From contig DAOWNP010000115.1 in the NCBI GenBank assembly GCA_030642545.1, forward strand, positions 1 to 7,381: 7,381 bases of DNA, read 5' to 3'. Position 1 is the stretch's first letter. Each line of letters opens with the position of its first letter. Below the pieces are notes generated by a model that did no database searches, was not told the DNA's origin, and saw only the letters and a program-made list of their open reading frames with translations. The DNA is from Desulfobacteraceae bacterium. Its GTDB lineage: Bacteria; Desulfobacterota; Desulfobacteria; Desulfobacterales; DAOWNP01. Of this stretch, positions 1 through 5,908 are shown piece by piece. The translations under genes and the position numbers were made by a program.

Positions 1-876
1 GGTTCATCTCTGGTGGATGCTCTGAAAAAAAATCCCAGGGTATTTGATTCCCTGATTACCGGCATGATAGATGCCGGAGAGGCCAGTGGAACGCTTGGTA
101 TGATGCTTGAGCGGGTCGCAACTCATCTTGAGGAAAACGGTCAATTTAAAACCCAGATGATAACGGCTGCTGTATATCCTGTTATACTGCTGGTTATTGT
201 AGTTGGAGTAGTCGCTTTTCTGGTTGGGTTTGTAATTCCGAAAATTACTCCGCTCCTGAAATTAAGATCCCAGCGCCTGCCTTGGAATACGGAGATGCTG
301 ATTACTATCACGAACTGGTTCAGAGATTACTGGATGCAGTTTTTTGCGGTTATACTTCTGATTTGTGCAATAATATTTCTGTTTTACCGGTCATTAAAAA
401 ATTTGAGGCACTGGGTAGACAAAGTCAAAATCAGGCTGCCGATAATTGGTCCTGTTCTCCATTATTCTGTTGTGGTTCAGTTTGCCAGGAACCTGTCGAT
501 TTTAATCGGTAGTGGTGTTAGCGTGATGGAATCGCTGCGGATTGTGCGCGGTATAATCCGCAACCGGGCAGCTATCAGGGTACTGGAAACAATGGAAGAT
601 CATATTCTGAAAGGAGAAAGTCTTTCCTCACCGGTTAAAGCGGCAGGACATATATTTCCGCCGATGGTCGCCAGTATGGTGGCGGTTGGAGAAGAGACCG
701 GCAGCGTTGACGTTAGTCTTGGCATAGCTGCCGATATTCATGAAAAGATCCTGGAAACCTATATCAAACGCATGACCACCATGATTGAGCCCCTTCTTAT
801 TATTGTCCTGGGCGGCATTGTCGGTTTTGTGGCATGGTCTTTGATTGCAGGGATATTGACCATGTATAAAATATAG
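1..876 (+). CDS. gspF: Type II secretion system F-domain inner-membrane protein (GspF/PilC family), 3' part only
   Basis: This is an inner-membrane platform protein of a type II secretion or type IV pilus-like machine, which links the cytoplasmic ATPase to pseudopilus assembly. The frame is open from base 1, so the gene starts outside the window. The 291 codons seen leave about 110 residues missing compared with the usual ~400. Both F-domain repeats show their signatures: AGEASG at codons 25-30 and VGEETGS at codons 229-235. Membrane segments lie near codons 57-81, 113-129 and 263-287, with the typical AAVYP and IPK motifs around the first. The stretch RLPWNTEMLI and the wording around the first repeat look more like GspF than PilC, but no flanking gsp or pil gene is visible to settle this. 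The C-terminus (ending MYKI) lacks the usual family ending with proline near the tip. Codon use is richer in GC than the genes to the right. Family membership is secure; the gspF symbol is a moderate inference. Confidence 0.85.
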   Translation, partial: GSSLVDALKKNPRVFDSLITGMIDAGEASGTLGMMLERVATHLEENGQFKTQMITAAVYPVILLVIVVGVVAFLVGFVIPKITPLLKLRSQRLPWNTEMLITITNWFRDYWMQFFAVILLICAIIFLFYRSLKNLRHWVDKVKIRLPIIGPVLHYSVVVQFARNLSILIGSGVSVMESLRIVRGIIRNRAAIRVLETMEDHILKGESLSSPVKAAGHIFPPMVASMVAVGEETGSVDVSLGIAADIHEKILETYIKRMTTMIEPLLIIVLGGIVGFVAWSLIAGILTMYKI

Positions 877-883
877 TAGCGGT

Positions 884-988
884 ATTTTTGATACACTCAT
901 AAAAAGTCTGAAAATACCTTTTTTGTTATTCCGGCTTTTGCCGGAGTGACGGAATTGGGACTTTTTTACAAAGCCATCATTTTTGATA
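884..988. repeat. MITE-like or REP-like hairpin element with flanking direct repeat
   Basis: The core is an 11-base inverted repeat, 925-935 (GTTATTCCGGC) with 940-950 (GCCGGAGTGAC), around a TTTT loop. The inner six pairs are perfect, and the outer part pairs fully if two G-U pairs are allowed. An outer inverted repeat, AAAAAGTC (901-908) and GACTTTTT (959-966), extends into imperfect ends of the form GAT-N7-TAAAAA(A)GTC at 890-908 and 959-978. The 10-mer ATTTTTGATA occurs exactly at 884-893 and again at 979-988, so it may be a target duplication, although it overlaps the left end. Similar GTCATTCCGGC hairpins are common dispersed repeats in Desulfobacterales. No T-run directly follows the hairpin, so it is not a canonical terminator. 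Confidence 0.55.
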
Positions 989-994
989 AAGGAG
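988..994 (+). promoter_or_regulatory. Ribosome binding site deciding the start of the small exported protein
   Basis: AAAGGAG sits six bases upstream of the ATG at 1001. A TTG further upstream at 983 is in frame, but it lies in front of this site and would translate through it. The ATG is therefore the preferred start. Confidence 0.8.
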
Positions 995-1000
995 AAAAAA

Positions 1001-1291
1001 ATGAAAAAGATAGTGAAGGTTATTATTATTACCCTGTCTGTAATTTTGTTATTTAATCTGCCTGCCATGGCAAAGTCGGAGCAGATTGTCAACAGAGAAG
1101 ACAACACCCTTATAATTTTTGATATAGTGATAGCTCGGCCGGCTGGTCTGGCAATGGTTGCCGTTGGAACTGTGCTTTATGCCGTTACCCTGCCGTTCAG
1201 CCTTCCCGGTGGCCATGAATCCGATGCATGGGATAAACTGGTTGGCAAGCCGGTTGATTTTACCTTTAAAAGGCCGTTGGGCAATCTTTAA
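1001..1291 (+). CDS. Small exported or membrane protein of unknown function (96 aa)
   Basis: The product has a clear N-terminal signal peptide: lysines at 2-3, a hydrophobic core at about residues 6-20, and a probable signal peptidase I site after AMA (residues 22-24). A second hydrophobic stretch at about residues 46-66 contains ARPAGLAMVAVGT and leads into LPFSLPGG (64-71). The C-terminal part ends in FTFKRPLGNL. This order of an RP-GL segment, a glycine-rich hydrophobic stretch, PFSLPGG and a terminal RPLG resembles small conserved hypothetical proteins I recall from Proteobacteria and Desulfobacterota, but I know of no assigned function. The mature protein is probably periplasmic or anchored in the inner membrane. 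The start is fixed by a good ribosome binding site. It lies 124 bases after the gspF-like gene, separated from it by a hairpin element, so joint transcription is uncertain. Its composition matches the gspF-like gene rather than the AT-rich genes to the right. Confidence 0.75.
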   Translation: MKKIVKVIIITLSVILLFNLPAMAKSEQIVNREDNTLIIFDIVIARPAGLAMVAVGTVLYAVTLPFSLPGGHESDAWDKLVGKPVDFTFKRPLGNL

Positions 1292-1318
1292 TATTTTTTT
1301 TAAAAAAAAGAGTACTGC

Positions 1319-1513
1319 ATGCAGAAGATATTAAATAAAAAACCGGATATACCTGTTTCAATTAAAACGGTGGCAGAATTTTTCGGGGTTTCAATCAGGA
1401 CAATTCGTACCTGGATGGAAAAAGATGAAAATTTTCCTAAACCTTTTAAAAAATACTCTACCCTCCGTTTTAAACTTAATGAAATAGAAGCATACTGGGA
1501 TGAAAACAGATAG
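1319..1513 (+). CDS. Small helix-turn-helix protein, AlpA/excisionase-like (64 aa)
   Basis: This is a likely DNA-binding protein of the MerR-like winged-helix group that includes AlpA and phage excisionases. The pattern runs TVAEFFGVSIRTIRTWMEKD (about residues 18-37, helix-turn-helix), then FPKPFKKYSTLRFKL (39-53, the wing) and NEIEAYWDENR (54-64). AlpA-type proteins end in the same way, with a W/F-residue-E-I-E-x-W helix. The usual length of this family is 60-70 residues, so the protein looks complete. Upstream, AAAAGAG (1306-1312) is a modest ribosome binding site six bases before the ATG. It starts only 27 bases after the small exported gene, so it could share that transcript. Relatives often sit in prophages and integrative elements as excision or transcription regulators, but no integrase is visible here. 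The gene is about 33% GC, unlike the two genes upstream. The fold is fairly certain; the target and role are unknown. Confidence 0.75.
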   Translation: MQKILNKKPDIPVSIKTVAEFFGVSIRTIRTWMEKDENFPKPFKKYSTLRFKLNEIEAYWDENR

Positions 1514-1537
1514 AATATAAGGGGGAATATAGAGGGG
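1513..1537. repeat. Short tandem direct repeat after the HTH gene
   Basis: GAATATAAGGGG (1513-1524) is followed immediately by GAATATAGAGGGG (1525-1537), which differs by one inserted base. The pair starts at the last base of the HTH stop codon. Paired sites like this can bind a regulator, but two copies are weak evidence and chance duplication is possible. Confidence 0.35.
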
Positions 1538-1621
1538 CACCTATTAATAAAGGGTATGTCAAGAGAAAAAACAGCTCTCCCTTGATTTGTCTATAGTGAA
1601 TTCATCCCTGTTCCAATAAGC

Positions 1622-2296
1622 TCACCAAATAGCTTCTTCTTCCATTAATTTTAAAACTTTCTTTTTTTGAGCCTGTGCTTTTTTTAAAAATTCTACATGA
1701 GGTTTTTTTTCAATTGCTTGATTGAAAAAAGAGAGAGCTTTATCGTAGTCTTTTAATGCTATATAAACATTGCCAATACCAATTAAAGCATTTGCATAAT
1801 CAGGATCTATATCTAATGCTTTTAGATAATATGTTAGAGCTATATGATATTTTTTTTTATTATAATATGCTGTTCCTAAATGGGTTAAAGGGAATTGAGG
1901 GGTTGCGTAAACATAGTTATTAATGAGTTTTTTAAAATGAAAAATTGCTGTATCCCAATCTTTTTTATGTAAATATATAATACCGATATTATTGTGAGCA
2001 GCTGCAAAGTCGGGTTTTAATTTAAGGCTTGTTTTATATTCAGACAGAGCTTTGTCAAAGTCTTTTTTTTTATAATAAAAAATTCCAAGGCAGTAGTGAA
2101 TATGGGGATCATCAGGGTTAAGCTTTTTAGATTCTTCTAACTCTTTATATGCTTCGGTAAATTTGTTTTCACGCATATAGGCTATACCCAAATTTCTTCT
2201 GTCTTTTGCCTGTTTTATAATAAGACTGTTGTTTTTAGTACATGATATTATGAATAATAAAGATAATGCAGAAAGGAAGATGAATCTTATTCTCAT
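1622..2296 (-). CDS. TPR lipoprotein resembling the type IV pilus pilotin PilF/PilW
   Basis: This 224-residue protein has a lipoprotein signal: basic residues at 2 and 4, a hydrophobic core at 5-17, and Cys19 in the context IISC. It is therefore probably attached to a membrane on the periplasmic side. Five tetratricopeptide repeats follow at about residues 30-63, 64-97, 98-131, 134-167 and 168-201, with a charged tail rich in Lys and Glu. The third repeat (HNNIGIIYLHKKDWDTA) and the longer link before the fourth (NNYVYATPQFPLTHLGTAYY) recall PilF/PilW, the pilotin that helps the PilQ secretin reach the outer membrane. TPR proteins resemble one another widely, so this remains a suggestion. The ATG at 2296 has AAAGGAAA (2303-2310) six bases upstream. 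It follows thrC by 40 bases on the same strand and is probably the last gene of that operon. No canonical terminator was seen after it. Confidence 0.8.
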   Translation of the reverse strand: MRIRFIFLSALSLLFIISCTKNNSLIIKQAKDRRNLGIAYMRENKFTEAYKELEESKKLNPDDPHIHYCLGIFYYKKKDFDKALSEYKTSLKLKPDFAAAHNNIGIIYLHKKDWDTAIFHFKKLINNYVYATPQFPLTHLGTAYYNKKKYHIALTYYLKALDIDPDYANALIGIGNVYIALKDYDKALSFFNQAIEKKPHVEFLKKAQAQKKKVLKLMEEEAIW

Positions 2297-2336
2297 TTTT
2301 AGTTTCCTTTAATATTATGTTATGGAATAATAATTT

Positions 2337-3839
2337 TTATATTTTTTTAAGTTTTAAAATATCAGCTATCTCTTCTGAAACTTTTTTTATAAATTTGTTA
2401 AAAGGCTCGCCTGTTAAAGGCTTCCCATGTTTAGGAACTTCTGATAGATTTTCAGGATGAATATAGACAGGTCTGTTAATAAGTCGAGGATCAGGTGATA
2501 TTTCAAATTCTTTAGGGAAACTGTTTGAAAAATACATTTCCTGAAATCCTGAAAATTTTAAAGCGTGTGCTGTTGAATTTATTACAGCTGTTTCATTATC
2601 TGAGATTAAATTTTGTTTTTTTGCTGTAATGAGTCCTGCGAGTGTTTCTCCGCCATGGGTACATGCTATGTGTCCGTTTTTGTTTGCTGTTAGTTCCCAA
2701 TCTATAATTTGTTGTTCTGAAACTTCAATAAAAAAAACTTTATTACAGCCTGCTTTAAGATTATATTTTTCAACAAGATGAATTACTCTTGGCATGGAAA
2801 CAGGATTTCCTATCATAGCAGCTTGAGCTACACTTGGTTTGACAACCATCGGTTCAAATTTACGTTTTTTGGAATCAGGTTCTAAGTAATATTTGTATAC
2901 AGGATTTGCATGACTTGACTGAACTCCGATAATTTTGGGAAGAGTGTTTATGATTCCTGTATCATAAAATTTCAAAAATCCGTTCATAATAGCTGTTATA
3001 TTACCGGCATTTCCAATGGGAACAACAACAACTATATCTTTAAGGTCGTAGTCAAATTCCTGAGCTATTTCGTAAGAATATGATTCCTGTCCTAAAATAC
3101 GCCATGCATTTTTAGAATTAAGAAGTGCAATATTGTAGTTTTCAGATAAAGATTCTACTACTTTCATGCAGTCATCAAAAACTCCGGGGATTTCAAATAC
3201 AGCAGCGCCGCTTCCAAGTGGCTGAGAGAGCTGCTGGGGAGTTACTTTTTTATGAGGGAGTAAGACTGCTGATTTGACTTTTGGTCTCATATATGCGGCA
3301 TATAGCGCGGCTGCTGCTGATGTGTCTCCGGTTGAGGCACATATGGCAAGAATGTCAGAAACATGATTTTGTTTAATAAGAAAATTGATATAGCTTAAAG
3401 CACTTGCCATACCCCTGTCTTTAAATGATGCACTTGGATTTTGCCCGTCATTTTTGTAGTAAAATTTTACGCCTGCCTTTTGGGTGAGAAAATCATTGGC
3501 TTTAATTATTGGGGTATGACCTTCTCCGAGGTAAAGAACAGAATCAAGAGGGATTATCGGGCCTATGAATTCATGAAACAGATAAATACCTTTTAATGCA
3601 GGTATTTTAAGCATTTTTCTGTAATCAAATATTTTTTGCCATAATTCACCAGGTATCTTTTTTAAAGATTTGAAGTTTTTATCATAAATAAGAAGTATTT
3701 TGCCACAATCAGGACAGGTATACAAAAGCTTTTTAATATCGTATTCACCAGCACAGTTTAAGCATTTATAATAGAGTTTTGCGTGATGCTTTGGAATTAA
3801 ATATGGTTGTATATCTTTTGGGAAATCGGATATTTTCAT
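2337..3839 (-). CDS. thrC: Threonine synthase
   Basis: Threonine synthase is a cytoplasmic PLP enzyme that converts O-phosphohomoserine to threonine and phosphate, the last step of threonine synthesis. The 500-residue product starts with a zinc-ribbon-like pair of cysteine motifs, CLNC (26-29) and CPDC (42-45). It then has LGEGHTPI (104-111) and the PLP-lysine motif SASFKDRGM with Lys140. The ASTGDTSAA loop (168-176) is typical of the family, and the glycine loop GNAGN (276-280) probably binds the PLP phosphate. HTLA-type enzymes such as E. coli ThrC are about 430 residues and Thermus-type about 350, so this is a long form, with a proline-rich tail after about residue 435. The start ATG overlaps the serS stop (ATGA, 3836-3839), which suggests translational coupling. 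Related PLP enzymes such as cysteate synthase or threonine dehydratase are less likely, given the zinc ribbon and the STGDTSAA loop. Confidence 0.92.
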   Translation of the reverse strand: MKISDFPKDIQPYLIPKHHAKLYYKCLNCAGEYDIKKLLYTCPDCGKILLIYDKNFKSLKKIPGELWQKIFDYRKMLKIPALKGIYLFHEFIGPIIPLDSVLYLGEGHTPIIKANDFLTQKAGVKFYYKNDGQNPSASFKDRGMASALSYINFLIKQNHVSDILAICASTGDTSAAAALYAAYMRPKVKSAVLLPHKKVTPQQLSQPLGSGAAVFEIPGVFDDCMKVVESLSENYNIALLNSKNAWRILGQESYSYEIAQEFDYDLKDIVVVVPIGNAGNITAIMNGFLKFYDTGIINTLPKIIGVQSSHANPVYKYYLEPDSKKRKFEPMVVKPSVAQAAMIGNPVSMPRVIHLVEKYNLKAGCNKVFFIEVSEQQIIDWELTANKNGHIACTHGGETLAGLITAKKQNLISDNETAVINSTAHALKFSGFQEMYFSNSFPKEFEISPDPRLINRPVYIHPENLSEVPKHGKPLTGEPFNKFIKKVSEEIADILKLKKI

Positions 3840-5110
3840 GGTTTTATCTCTTTTATGCCTCCAAGGTAAGATCTTAAAACTTCAGGTATAATAACTGAGC
3901 CGTCTTTTTGCTGGTAGTTTTCTAAAATAGCTGCTACTGTTCTTCCAATAGCAAGTCCTGATCCGTTTAAGGTGTGTGGTGCTTCTAACTTTTTTTTGTT
4001 TTTTCTTCTTAATCTGATTTTCCCGCGTTTTGCCTGAAAACTTTCAAAGTTGCTGCAGGATGATATTTCTCTGTAAGTCTTTTGTGATGGCAGCCAGACT
4101 TCAATGTCGTAAGTTTTTGCGGCTGAAAAACCTAAATCTCCTGTACATAAAACAATTACCTGATATGGAAGTTTGAGTTCTTGTAATATTGTTTCTGCAT
4201 CACATAAAAGGGATTCAAGTTCATTGTATGAATCCTCAGGAGTAACAAATTTTACCAATTCGACTTTATTAAACTGATGTTGCCTGATAAGTCCTTTTGT
4301 ATCTTTACCATAAGAACCGGCTTCAGAACGAAAGCAGGGGGTATATGCGGTGTATTTTACAGGTAGATCTTCTTCAGATATTATTTCATTTTGATGTATA
4401 TTGGTGACAGGTACTTCAGCAGTGGGGATAAGAAAATAATCTAATCCTTCAATTTTGAAAAGGTCTTCTTCAAATTTAGGAAGTTGTCCTGTGCTGATCA
4501 AGCTGTTTCTATTTACAATAAACGGAGGCAGTACTTCTGTATAGCCGTGTTTTGTAGTGTGTGTATCAAGCATAAAATTAATAAGAGCACGTTCTATTTT
4601 TGCACCTGTACCAAAATAGAGAGGAAATCTTGCTCCTGTTATTTTTGCTGCTCTTTCAAAATCAAAAATTTTGAGGTCTTTACCTATTGTCCAGTGAGCT
4701 TTTGGGGTGAAATCAAATTCTGGTATATTTCCTGCCTTTTTTATAACTTTGTTTTGTTCACTGTTTTTTCCAATTGGAACAGATTCGTGAGGTATGTTTG
4801 GAATGTTGAATAAGATTTTATTTAATATTTCTTCGTTTTTATTAAGGCTTTTTTCAAGCTCTTTAATTTTGCCTGCTACCTCTTTCATCTGTTTTATAAT
4901 ATGATCAGAATTTTCTTTTTGTTTTTTTAATGCTGCTATTTCGTCTGATACAAGATTTCTACGATATCTTAATTCTTCAAGTTCTGTAAGGATTGATTTG
5001 CGTTTAGAATCGTATTGGATAAAGGTTTCAAGATTTATATCAGCATTTCTGTTTTCTATTGCTTTTTTTATATTTGATAAATTTTGCCTAAGATACTTGA
5101 TTTCGAACAT
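3836..5110 (-). CDS. serS: Seryl-tRNA synthetase
   Basis: This class II aminoacyl-tRNA synthetase charges tRNA-Ser (and tRNA-Sec) with serine in the cytoplasm. At 424 residues it has the normal bacterial length. Residues about 1-105 form the N-terminal helical arm, with a Lys/Glu-rich coiled coil at about 30-100 that grips the long variable arm of the tRNA. The catalytic domain shows motif 1 around 175-197, the serine-binding PTAE motif (229-232), motif 2 with FRSEAGSYGKDTKG (260-273; Arg261, Glu263), the EISSCSNFESFQAKR stretch (348-362), and motif 3 LNGSGLAIGRT (381-391; Arg390). The ATG at 5110 is preceded by AGGT (5117-5120), and the N-terminal MFEIKYLRQN matches the expected start. It is the first gene of a serS-thrC-TPR lipoprotein operon and is divergent from the cyclo-ligase gene. 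No T-box or other riboswitch was recognised upstream. Confidence 0.97.
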   Translation of the reverse strand: MFEIKYLRQNLSNIKKAIENRNADINLETFIQYDSKRKSILTELEELRYRRNLVSDEIAALKKQKENSDHIIKQMKEVAGKIKELEKSLNKNEEILNKILFNIPNIPHESVPIGKNSEQNKVIKKAGNIPEFDFTPKAHWTIGKDLKIFDFERAAKITGARFPLYFGTGAKIERALINFMLDTHTTKHGYTEVLPPFIVNRNSLISTGQLPKFEEDLFKIEGLDYFLIPTAEVPVTNIHQNEIISEEDLPVKYTAYTPCFRSEAGSYGKDTKGLIRQHQFNKVELVKFVTPEDSYNELESLLCDAETILQELKLPYQVIVLCTGDLGFSAAKTYDIEVWLPSQKTYREISSCSNFESFQAKRGKIRLRRKNKKKLEAPHTLNGSGLAIGRTVAAILENYQQKDGSVIIPEVLRSYLGGIKEIKP

Positions 5111-5196
5111 AACAATACCTATATATTAATAAGAATTATTCAACTAAGTTTCAAATATATTTTTTTTAAGATAATTTAAAACAGAGCAGAGAGGAA

Positions 5197-5241
5197 AATT
5201 TACAACAATTTTATTTAAATAAGTAACATTTGTTGTGAATT
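5197..5241. promoter_or_regulatory. Dyad in the divergent serS / cyclo-ligase spacer, possible operator
   Basis: AATTTACAACAA (5197-5208) and TTGTTGTGAATT (5230-5241) are inverted repeats with 11 of 12 positions matching (T5201 faces G5237). The 21-base centre includes a perfect 12-base palindrome, TTATTTAAATAA (5211-5222). The rest of the 201-base spacer is AT-rich, with another 12-base palindrome at 5280-5291 (TTTTAATTAAAA). The outer arms contain G and C, so they are less likely to arise by chance than the AT-only palindromes. No clean pair of -35 and -10 boxes was found on either strand. A regulator binding site is an inference. Confidence 0.35.
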
Positions 5242-5299
5242 AGGTCAATTAATAATCTTTGCAATATTTTTTTTTGGAATTTTAATTAAAAGAATTTTT

Positions 5300-5303
5300 G
5301 GAG
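5300..5303 (+). promoter_or_regulatory. Ribosome binding site of the cyclo-ligase gene
   Basis: GGAG lies eight bases before the ATG at 5312, a standard spacing, and supports that start. Confidence 0.7.
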
Positions 5304-5311
5304 ATTAATAA

Positions 5312-5899
5312 ATGGAGGATATTAAGGGTATAAAGAAAGACGCAAGAGAAGATATTTTAAAGAAATTAGATTCTATGTCTGAAGTTTTGTGTTTGAAAAG
5401 AGAGAGAGATGTCTGCAGCCGGCTTTTTGAATTTGCTAATTTTATGGAAGCTAAAGTTGTGTTGCTGTATTTTAGCCGAAAGGGTGAGGTAAATAGTAAT
5501 AAAATAATTGAAAAAGCTTTGAGTTTAGGTAAAATAGTTGTTATTCCTGTTGTAAATAACGATAAATTTAATATTCAATTAATGAAAGTAACAGATCCTG
5601 TAGAGGATATGATAATAGATGAAGACAATGTTCCTCAGCCTGATATAAATAAATGCAAAAAAGTTCCTGTAAAAAGTATTGATATTGCTGTTATTCCGGG
5701 TCTTGTATTTGACGAAAAAGGTGGGAGAATAGGGGTTGGTGATGGATATTACGATAAGCTTATTCCCAAGCTTTCGGCAACAACAAGAGCTGTAGCATTG
5801 GCTTTAGAAGAACAGATAGTATCTCAGGTGTCTATGGATTCCCATGATAAATATGTAGATATAATTATTACAAGCAAACGTATAATATATAAAATTTAA
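5312..5899 (+). CDS. 5-formyltetrahydrofolate cyclo-ligase (5,10-methenyltetrahydrofolate synthetase)
   Basis: This cytoplasmic enzyme uses ATP to convert 5-formyltetrahydrofolate to 5,10-methenyltetrahydrofolate, returning stored folate to one-carbon metabolism. The 195-residue length is normal for the family (YgfA/Fau, MTHFS). The N-terminus is rich in lysine, as expected for ATP-phosphate contacts. LLYFSRKGEV (51-60) and KIVVIPVV (74-81) mark the core sheet. The signature IAVIPGLVFDEKGGRIGVGDGYYDK (125-149; glycine loop from 138) is well kept, with Asp at 144 where many relatives have Gly (GGGYYD). The final part, HDKYVDIIITSKR, is also family-like. It is the first gene of a pair with pcm, nine bases apart. 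In many Proteobacteria 6S RNA lies just upstream of this gene; the spacer here is AT-rich and shows no such structure. Confidence 0.93.
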   Translation: MEDIKGIKKDAREDILKKLDSMSEVLCLKRERDVCSRLFEFANFMEAKVVLLYFSRKGEVNSNKIIEKALSLGKIVVIPVVNNDKFNIQLMKVTDPVEDMIIDEDNVPQPDINKCKKVPVKSIDIAVIPGLVFDEKGGRIGVGDGYYDKLIPKLSATTRAVALALEEQIVSQVSMDSHDKYVDIIITSKRIIYKI

Positions 5900-5908
5900 A
5901 TTTAATTA

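Noticed and set aside
282..512. 76-codon open frame on the plus strand inside the gspF-like gene
   Set aside because: It lies wholly within a conserved coding region in another frame and shows no domain or ribosome binding site.
628..1107. 159-codon open frame on the minus strand, opposite the end of the gspF-like gene and the start of the small exported gene
   Set aside because: It overlaps two well-supported plus-strand genes, and part of its translation (FRHSGKSRN) is the usual spurious reading of GTCATTCCGGC-type repeats.
1294..1309. T8A8 palindrome before the HTH gene as a terminator or operator
   Set aside because: A stem of A-T pairs alone is too weak for a terminator, and such runs are common in this AT-rich DNA.
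1559..1585. Hairpin TCAAGAGA / TCTCCCTTGA as a terminator for the convergent HTH and lipoprotein genes
   Set aside because: The stem is only 5+3 pairs with a two-base bulge, and no T-run follows on either strand.
4484..4813. 109-codon open frame on the plus strand opposite serS
   Set aside because: It is antisense to the conserved serS catalytic domain, and its Cys/Phe-rich translation looks like a shadow of the real gene.
5126..5154. TTGAAA / 17 bases / TATTAA on the minus strand as a serS promoter
   Set aside because: The spacing is good, but the start point would fall in the serS ribosome binding site, leaving almost no leader.
5111..5311. 6S RNA, T-box or other structured RNA in the serS / cyclo-ligase spacer
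   Set aside because: 6S RNA often precedes the cyclo-ligase gene and T-boxes precede some serS genes, but no GC-containing long stem, GGUGGNACCGCG-like motif or stem-bulge layout is present.
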